Source of the DNA: Caulobacter segnis
GTDB lineage: Bacteria; Pseudomonadota; Alphaproteobacteria; Caulobacterales; Caulobacteraceae
Reading direction: 5' to 3'
Assembly: GCF_019931575.1 (NCBI RefSeq)
Contig: NZ_CP082923.1
Location: 1,302,001-1,366,000, forward strand
DNA length: 64,000 bases
Part shown: positions 57,992-64,000 of the stretch, piece after piece
How positions within the stretch are numbered: position 1 is the stretch's first letter
Layout of the letters: every line of letters starts with the position of its first letter
Translations under genes and position numbers: made by a program
The notes under the pieces: generated by a model
Database searches by the model: none
The model's input: the letters and a program-made list of their open reading frames with translations, nothing else
What the model was told of the DNA's origin: nothing

Positions 57992-58878
57992 CCCGCCACG
58001 GCGAGGCTGCGTTCCAGGTGCTCGACCAGCAGTCGGACCTTGGCCGGCAGCAGCCGCAGGTGCGGATAGACGGCCCAGACGCCCTCGTCGGCGGGGCGGT
58101 TGGCTTCCAGTAACGGGACGAGGCGCCCGTCGGCTATGGCGGCGTCGACATAGAAATTCGGCAGCTGGCAGACGCCCAGCCCCTGCAACGCCGCGTCCAG
58201 CACGGCCTGGCCGCTGTTGCAGCGCCAGCGGCCCTGCGGCTTGAAGGCGATCTCGCGTTCGCCATCGGGACCTGGGTCGCGGAACGGCCAGGTCTCGGCC
58301 GCGCCCAGCACGCAGGCGTGGCTGGCCAGGTCGGCGATCGTGCGCGGCGCGCCGGTGCGGGCCAGATAGGCCGGGGCGGCGACGAGGCGACGGGTGCGCG
58401 AGGCGAGGCGCTTGGCGATCAGGCGGCTGTCGGTTAGCCGTCCAAAGCGGATGGCCAGATCGAAGCCCTCGCTGACGATGTCGCGGACCGCGTCGTCCAG
58501 GTCGATCTCGATCGACAGCTTGGGGTGGGCAAGGGCGAAGGCGTTGACGGCGGGCGCGACGAACCGCTCGCCATAGGCCGTGGAGCAAGTCATCCGCAGT
58601 TGGCCCTTCAGCTCGCCGTCCTCCTCGCCGACCACGGCCAGGGCCTCGTCGCGGTCCAGGATGAGCTGCCGGCAGCGGGCCAGGAAGGCGCGGCCAGCGT
58701 CGGTCAGGCTGACCCGGCGTGTGGTGCGGTAGAGCAGGCGGGTCTGCAGCCGCTCCTCCAGCGCCGCCACCGCCCGACTGACGCCCGAGGTCGACAGCCC
58801 CAGCCGCCGCGCGGCCTTGGAGAAGCTCTCGGCCTCGGCCGTGGCTGCGAATTCGTCGATCCCGTCCCAACGGCTCAT
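57988..58878 (-). CDS. LysR-family transcriptional regulator
   Basis: 296 residues from ATG 58878. HTH: FAATAEAESFSKAARRLGLS, TSGVSRAVAALEERLQTRLL and YRTTRRVSLTDAGRAF. The effector domain (CSTAYGERFVAPAVNAFALA, SEGFDLAIRFGRLTDSRLIA) is of the CrgA/aldehyde-type branch. Divergent from frmA, which suggests it could control formaldehyde detoxification; a target has not been shown. Confidence 0.9.
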   Translation of the reverse strand: MSRWDGIDEFAATAEAESFSKAARRLGLSTSGVSRAVAALEERLQTRLLYRTTRRVSLTDAGRAFLARCRQLILDRDEALAVVGEEDGELKGQLRMTCSTAYGERFVAPAVNAFALAHPKLSIEIDLDDAVRDIVSEGFDLAIRFGRLTDSRLIAKRLASRTRRLVAAPAYLARTGAPRTIADLASHACVLGAAETWPFRDPGPDGEREIAFKPQGRWRCNSGQAVLDAALQGLGVCQLPNFYVDAAIADGRLVPLLEANRPADEGVWAVYPHLRLLPAKVRLLVEHLERSLAVAG

Positions 58879-58994
58879 GCGCTCAGCGATGCGCCGATTG
58901 TTCAAACTGAGCAACGATGTTTTGCACGGTTCGGGATTATCGACGCGGGCGGCTCGGCGTACCAAGATCACGCAAATCCGCTGGAGACCTGACG

Positions 58995-60104
<1,110 letters not shown>

Positions 60105-60108
60105 TCCG

Positions 60109-60942
60109 ATGACCGTCGAAACCCTCGCCACCCATCGCGTCCACGGCGGAACCCTGCGCTACTGCCGGCACGCCAGCACCAGCACCGGCACGCCGATGAA
60201 GTTCACGGTGTGGACGCCCGACGGGGACGGGCCGTTCCCCTATCTCGTCTGGCTGTCGGGCCTGACCTGCACCGAGGACAATTTCACGGTGAAGTCGGGT
60301 GTCTACGCCTACGCCGCCCAGCACGGGATCGCCATTGTCGCACCCGACACTTCCCCGCGCGGCGAAGGCGTCGCCGACGATCCGGCCTATGACCTGGGGC
60401 AGGGGGCGGGCTTCTATGTCGACGCCACCCAGGCCCCGTGGGCGCCGCATTTCATGATGCATTCCTATGTCACCGGCGACCTGCTGGCGGCTGTCGATGG
60501 CGCGTTCCCGCTGGATCCGGCCCGGCGGGGGATCTTCGGCCACTCGATGGGCGGCCATGGCGCCCTGACGATCGCCCTGAAGCATCCCGAACTCTTCAAG
60601 TCGGTCAGCGCCTTCTCGCCGATCGTATCGCCGCTGAACTGCCCGTGGGGCGACAAGGCCCTGACCGCCTATCTGGGTCCTGATCGCTCGGCCTGGCGCG
60701 CCCACGACGCCTGCGCCCTGATCGAGGACGGCGCGGGAGAGAGCTTCGACGAGATCCTGATCGACCAGGGCCTGGCCGACACTTTCCTGGAAAGCCAGCT
60801 GAAGCCCGAGCTGATCGAGGCCGCCGCCGCCGAGGCCGGCCGCAAGGTCACGGTCCGCCGCCAGGATGGCTACGACCACAGCTACTTCTTCATCGCGACC
60901 TTCATCGGCGATCACTTGGAGTGGCACGCGGCGCGGTTGTGA
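60109..60942 (+). CDS. fghA: S-formylglutathione hydrolase
   Basis: 277-residue esterase D family serine hydrolase; hydrolyses S-formylglutathione to formate and glutathione, completing the frmA pathway. Shows WLSGLTCTEDNFTVKSG, the nucleophile elbow GHSMGGHGAL with Ser146, and the catalytic His in DGYDHSYFF. ATG 60109 follows frmA by four bases, so the two are one transcription unit. Confidence 0.95.
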   Translation: MTVETLATHRVHGGTLRYCRHASTSTGTPMKFTVWTPDGDGPFPYLVWLSGLTCTEDNFTVKSGVYAYAAQHGIAIVAPDTSPRGEGVADDPAYDLGQGAGFYVDATQAPWAPHFMMHSYVTGDLLAAVDGAFPLDPARRGIFGHSMGGHGALTIALKHPELFKSVSAFSPIVSPLNCPWGDKALTAYLGPDRSAWRAHDACALIEDGAGESFDEILIDQGLADTFLESQLKPELIEAAAAEAGRKVTVRRQDGYDHSYFFIATFIGDHLEWHAARL

Positions 60943-61247
60943 GCTTTCATGGGCTCATGCGCCAAGACCATTTCGACAGCAACGAAGACCTCATCAATCC
61001 GCTGACGCCCTGGCGGTCGATGGCGGTGATCTTTGTCGGCGCTTGTGGCGCGGTCTTGCTGGACGCGCTGGACGTTCCCGGGCGCTATGGCGGGCGGCCG
61101 GGCTTCAATCCGATCTTCCTGGCGCTGCCTTTCGTTGCGGTCGTGGCCTATTCGGCCCTCTGGACGGCGTGGCGGCTGGCTCAGCATCGATACCGGCGAC
61201 AGTCCCGCGAGCGGCGGGGCATGCTCGGGCGCGGCCGCCTGGATTGA
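60939..61247 (+). CDS. small membrane protein
   Basis: 102 residues if started at GTG 60939, which overlaps the fghA stop (GTGA); ATG 60957 (MRQDHFDSNEDLINPL) is also possible. Two hydrophobic helices (WRSMAVIFVGACGAVLLDAL and LALPFVAVVAYSALWTAWRL) and an Arg-rich tail (RYRRQSRERRG). No family recognised. Coupled to fghA by position. Confidence 0.6.
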   Translation: MSFHGLMRQDHFDSNEDLINPLTPWRSMAVIFVGACGAVLLDALDVPGRYGGRPGFNPIFLALPFVAVVAYSALWTAWRLAQHRYRRQSRERRGMLGRGRLD

Positions 61248-61324
61248 CTCCCCAGGCCCATTCCCCCATAAACCGCGCCTTCACGCCGCCGGCTCGCCGC
61301 GCGGCGCGATGACCTTATGACGGA

Positions 61325-61349
61325 TTGACCCGAAGCCGCCGTTGAGATC
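61325..61349 (+). promoter_or_regulatory. candidate promoter of rpsD
   Basis: TTGACCC (61325-61331) resembles the Caulobacter -35 TTGACGS; ten bases downstream TTGAGATC (61342-61349) partly fits the -10 GCTANAWC. This gives a leader of ~45 bases before rpsD. Weak match. Confidence 0.35.
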
Positions 61350-61398
61350 GCACCTCTTTCGAGGGGAGCCGGCCCGGATCGATGTGAAAGACTGACCT

Positions 61399-62016
61399 AT
61401 GTCGAAGCGCCATAGCGCCAAGTACAAGATCGACCGCCGCATGGGTGAAAACCTGTGGGGCCGTCCGAAGTCCCCGGTCAACTCGCGCTCCTATGGCCCG
61501 GGCCAACACGGCCAGCGCCGCAAGAGCAAGGTTTCGGACTTCGGTCTGCAGCTGCGCGCCAAGCAAAAGCTGAAGGGCTACTACGGTAACCTGACCGAGA
61601 AGCAATTCTCGCGCACCTACGAGGAAGCCGCCCGCCGCAAGGGCAACACCTCGGAGAACCTGATCGCCCTGCTCGAGTCGCGCCTGGACGCCATCGTCTA
61701 CCGCGCCAAGTTCGTGCCGACCGTGTTCGCCGCCCGCCAGTTCGTGAACCACGGCCACGTGACCGTGAACGGCAAGCGCGTGAACATCCCGTCGTACCGC
61801 TGCAAGCCGGGCGACGTGATCGCGGTCCGCGAAAAGTCGCGCAACATGGCTCTCGTGCTCGAAGCCGTCGCCTCGAACGAGCGTGACTTCGCCGAGTACG
61901 TCTCGGTCGACGCCAAGGGCCTGTCGGCCACCTTCGTCCGCGCTCCGGAACTGTCGGAAGTTCCGTATCCGGTGAAGATGGAACCGAACCTGGTCGTCGA
62001 ATTCTACGCTTCGTAA
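61399..62016 (+). CDS. rpsD: 30S ribosomal protein S4
   Basis: 205 residues. S4 organises the 5' domain of 16S rRNA and can repress its own translation. N-terminal [20 protein letters not shown], the [11 protein letters not shown] motif, the S4 RNA-binding domain ([40 protein letters not shown]) and the C-terminus ([17 protein letters not shown]) are all standard. Stand-alone rather than in the alpha operon, as in other alphaproteobacteria. Followed by a strong terminator. Confidence 0.97.
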   Translation: MSKRHSAKYKIDRRMGENLWGRPKSPVNSRSYGPGQHGQRRKSKVSDFGLQLRAKQKLKGYYGNLTEKQFSRTYEEAARRKGNTSENLIALLESRLDAIVYRAKFVPTVFAARQFVNHGHVTVNGKRVNIPSYRCKPGDVIAVREKSRNMALVLEAVASNERDFAEYVSVDAKGLSATFVRAPELSEVPYPVKMEPNLVVEFYAS

Positions 62017-62041
62017 GCGTCGGATCCGAACTCAGATACGG

Positions 62042-62073
62042 AAAAGGCCCCGGAGCGATCCGGGGCCTTTTTT
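62042..62073. terminator. bidirectional terminator between rpsD and the TM2 gene
   Basis: A 13-bp stem AAAAGGCCCCGGA (62042-62054) with TCCGGGGCCTTTT (62059-62071) around a GCGA tetraloop; plus-strand T run to 62073. The A run on the left gives a T run on the minus strand, so it can also stop the convergent TM2 gene. Confidence 0.93.
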
Positions 62074-62111
62074 GTATCTGGCGCTTGGGCTTTCGCCCGG
62101 CGCGGAGCCTG

Positions 62112-62480
62112 TCAGCCGTACTTCTTGGCGAAGGCCTGGTCGCTCATCGTGATGTAGATGATCGCCTCGACGAAGGCGACGATCGACGGGATGAAGGTCC
62201 AGCAGAACAGCAGGTACAGGATGCCCGTGCCGACGCGGCCCAGATAGAACTTGTGGCCGCCGATGCCGCCCAGCAGCAGGGCCAGCACGATGGCGACGAC
62301 GCGGCTCTTGTTGCCCGCCGGGGCGACATCGGCCTGCGGCGCGCCGCAGTGCGGACAGGTCGGCGCCGACTTGTGCAGGGTCTTGCCGCAGCCCAGGCAA
62401 TACTTCTGGTCAGTCACGTTCGGCGACGATCCAACATCGGCGCTCGGCTTGGGTACTTCGATAGTGTCTGGTCCGCTCAT
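62112..62480 (-). CDS. TM2-domain membrane protein with zinc ribbon
   Basis: 122 residues from ATG 62480, preceded by a G run. N-terminal zinc ribbon (KYCLGCGKTLHKSAPTCPHC), then the TM2 domain: ALLLGGIGGHKFYLGRVGTG and LYLLFCWTFIPSIVAFVEAI, with the conserved GGHKFYLGR turn. Two membrane helices, both ends probably cytoplasmic. TM2 proteins are widespread; function unknown. Confidence 0.88.
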   Translation of the reverse strand: MSGPDTIEVPKPSADVGSSPNVTDQKYCLGCGKTLHKSAPTCPHCGAPQADVAPAGNKSRVVAIVLALLLGGIGGHKFYLGRVGTGILYLLFCWTFIPSIVAFVEAIIYITMSDQAFAKKYG

Positions 62481-62671
62481 ACAGCCCCCCAATCAAAACA
62501 GAGGCGAAGCTTATTCGATCGCTCCACTTAAGCTAGCGTGAATGTGGCGGGAAAGGGGCGCGTCCTTAAGGGACGAGGCCCCCTTGAAACCCTCTTGGAC
62601 CCATCCCAGGTTAGTTCTGCGGGACCGGGCCCCTCTGGCGAGCGATGCAAGCGCTCGTGATGTCGGACCGC

Positions 62672-62753
62672 ATCGGGTGTTCTCGATGTCACTGGGTCCG
62701 GCCGCCTCAGCCCCCCCTCCCAAGGCGCCGCCTCCGACACGAGAACACCCGAT
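62672..62753. repeat. 14-bp inverted repeat in the leader of the zinc-ribbon gene
   Basis: ATCGGGTGTTCTCG (62672-62685) and CGAGAACACCCGAT (62740-62753) are perfectly complementary across a 54-base spacer, ending 26 bases before the start of the gene at 62780. A smaller GCGTCC/GGGACG-type hairpin lies further upstream (~62559-62576). Could form a stem in the 5' leader or mark two operator half-sites. Confidence 0.5.
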
Positions 62754-62779
62754 CCATCCCTTTGGACCGGAGGTTCCGC

Positions 62780-63100
62780 ATGCCCCTTCTGATGTGCCCC
62801 AACTGCGACGGCTCCATGCAGGCCGTGCAGCGCGCCGGCGTCGAGTTCGACATGTGCCCGCGCTGCCGCGGCGTCTGGCTGGACCGTGGCGAGCTGGAGA
62901 AGCTGATGGCGTTCGAGCGCGAGGAGACGCAGGCGACCTACAACGCGCCGCGACCCTATACGCGTCCCGACCACCATGCCGACAACCACAAGCGCGAGCA
63001 TGGACGTCATGGGGACGATGACGACGACCGCTATCGCCGCCATGGCCAGTACGGCCATCACAAGAAGAAGCGTTTCGACCTCTTCGACATCTTCGACTGA
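62780..63100 (+). CDS. zinc-ribbon (zf-TFIIB type) protein
   Basis: 106 residues; ATG 62780 has a CGGAGG site. The N-terminal zinc ribbon [10 protein letters not shown]...[20 protein letters not shown] is a clear zf-TFIIB/YjiN-like domain. The C-terminal half is very rich in His, Arg and Asp ([20 protein letters not shown] and HHKKKRF), likely disordered and metal-binding. Immediately upstream of htpX (two-base gap to the htpX ATG), a frequent neighbourhood for heat-shock related zinc proteins. Confidence 0.8.
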   Translation: MPLLMCPNCDGSMQAVQRAGVEFDMCPRCRGVWLDRGELEKLMAFEREETQATYNAPRPYTRPDHHADNHKREHGRHGDDDDDRYRRHGQYGHHKKKRFDLFDIFD

Positions 63101-63102
63101 CG

Positions 63103-64000
63103 ATGAAAGCGATGAACCACTTCAAGACCTACATGCTGCTGGCGGGCCTGACGGCCCTGTTCATGGGCGCGGGCTATCTGATTGGCGGACCGACCGGCAT
63201 GCTGATCGCCCTGGCGTTCGCCTTGGCCCTGAACGCCTTCTCCTACTGGAACGCCGACAAGATCGTGCTGCGGACCTACGGGGCGCAGGAGGTTGACGAG
63301 AGTCACCCCGAGCCGCTGATCCGCAACTACGTCGTCGACGTGGTCGAGATGGCGGTCAAGGCCGGCCTGCCGCGCCCGCGCGTCACGGTCATCCATAGCG
63401 ACCAGCCCAACGCCTTCGCCACCGGCCGCGACCCGGCCCACGCCGCCGTCGCCGCGACGACGGGCCTGCTGCAGCTGCTGACCCGCGACGAGATCCGCGG
63501 CGTGATGGCCCACGAGCTGGCCCACGTGAAGAACCGCGACACCCTGACGATGACCGTGACGGCGACCATCGCCGGCGCGATCTCGGCCCTGGCCAATTTC
63601 GCGTTCTTCTTCGGCGGCTCGCGCGACGAGGACGGCAATTCGAACGGCATCGGCGGAATGATCGGCGCGATCGCCATCGCCATCCTGGCCCCGATCGCCG
63701 CCATGCTGGTGCAGATGGCCATCAGCCGCGCCCGCGAGTACGAGGCCGACCGTATCGGCGCCCAGATCGGCGGCGATCCGGAAGCCCTGGCCCGCGCTCT
63801 GGAGAAGATCGAGGCCTATGCGCGTGGCGGCTATGTGAACTACGACGCCGAGCGCAATCCGGCCACGGCCCACATGTTCATCATCAACCCGCTGAACGGG
63901 AAGGGAGCGGACAACCTGTTCTCGACCCACCCGGCGACCCACAACCGCGTCGAGGCGCTGATGCGCCTGGGCGTGGGGCAGGGGACGCAGCGGGCGGCGG
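63103..64000 (+). CDS. htpX: HtpX protease (3' end outside window)
   Basis: Open to the window edge, 299 residues visible. Membrane metalloprotease of the M48 family that degrades damaged inner-membrane proteins. Two N-terminal helices ([20 protein letters not shown]), the zinc motif [10 protein letters not shown] with His137, two more helices ([37 protein letters not shown]) and the third ligand in [13 protein letters not shown] 63103 follows the zinc-ribbon stop by two bases; ATG 63112 is an alternative start. Confidence 0.93.
   Translation, partial: MKAMNHFKTYMLLAGLTALFMGAGYLIGGPTGMLIALAFALALNAFSYWNADKIVLRTYGAQEVDESHPEPLIRNYVVDVVEMAVKAGLPRPRVTVIHSDQPNAFATGRDPAHAAVAATTGLLQLLTRDEIRGVMAHELAHVKNRDTLTMTVTATIAGAISALANFAFFFGGSRDEDGNSNGIGGMIGAIAIAILAPIAAMLVQMAISRAREYEADRIGAQIGGDPEALARALEKIEAYARGGYVNYDAERNPATAHMFIINPLNGKGADNLFSTHPATHNRVEALMRLGVGQGTQRAA

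Overview
The window is GC-rich chromosomal DNA from an alphaproteobacterium that is almost certainly a Caulobacter. The gene order kinase divJ ... fliQ-fliR-flhB-cckA ... recA-alaS, CckA with its phospho-acceptor histidine at exactly residue 322, an alphaproteobacterial LexA operator (GAAC-N7-GAAC) in front of recA, and TTAA-N7-TTAA CtrA boxes all fit that genus. The species is not resolved. I see no tRNA, rRNA, CRISPR array, insertion sequence, integrase or prophage. This is core genome with some accessory enzymes, about 63 protein genes packed tightly on both strands.

Layout. 1-3.5 kb: end of a DUF885 protein, a 2-keto-3-deoxygluconate kinase, an unknown gene, and a two-gene unit of a stand-alone DnaA domain IV protein with a DUF6456 protein. 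3.5-7.2 kb: short-chain dehydrogenase, MsrA, an ArsR regulator, a DUF2383 protein, TrhO and SufE. 7.2-10 kb: a soluble histidine kinase divergent from DivJ. 10-21.7 kb: small unknown genes, a TonB-dependent receptor, two tandem exported gluzincin peptidases, release factor 3, a Tat-exported aminotransferase, methylglyoxal synthase and an RNase H-like pseudoenzyme. 21.7-25.8 kb: an AT-rich CtrA-box promoter region with a repeat-helical protein, a TonB-C-like protein, and an alpha/beta hydrolase divergent from a LysR regulator. 25.9-30.3 kb: the flagellar export genes fliQ, fliR and flhB, then cckA. 30-38.8 kb: a glycosidase, a LuxR/DUF4199 membrane pair, small genes, a second DUF885 protein and an EAL phosphodiesterase. 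38.9-43.2 kb: recA (SOS operator, structured 3' end) and alaS. 43-49.3 kb: a lipoprotein, a VOC protein, a Fur-box siderophore receptor with a PepSY membrane protein, an AEC transporter and a DUF2939 protein. 49.3-57.9 kb: a candidate C-rich small RNA, a CAP-domain protein, isocitrate dehydrogenase, a hybrid histidine kinase, a class A beta-lactamase-like pseudoenzyme, a TrmJ-type methyltransferase, a host-attachment-family protein and a DUF1254 protein. 58-64 kb: LysR, the glutathione-dependent formaldehyde pair frmA-fghA, ribosomal protein S4, a TM2 protein, a zinc-ribbon protein and HtpX (cut by the window end).

How the genes work together. DivJ and CckA are upstream kinases of the DivK/CtrA cell-cycle circuit. 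CtrA-type boxes lie in front of fliQ and of the unknown repeat-helical gene at 22.1 kb, so both probably answer to that circuit. Iron uptake (receptor plus PepSY protein behind a Fur-like box), formaldehyde detoxification (frmA-fghA), SOS repair (recA) and translation (prfC, alaS, rpsD, trmJ) are compact conventional units.

The least conventional items are the DnaA-domain-IV/DUF6456 pair, two enzyme folds stripped of catalytic residues (RNase H-like and beta-lactamase-like), a minus-strand small RNA candidate rich in anti-Shine-Dalgarno motifs, and a large nested hairpin structure between recA and alaS.
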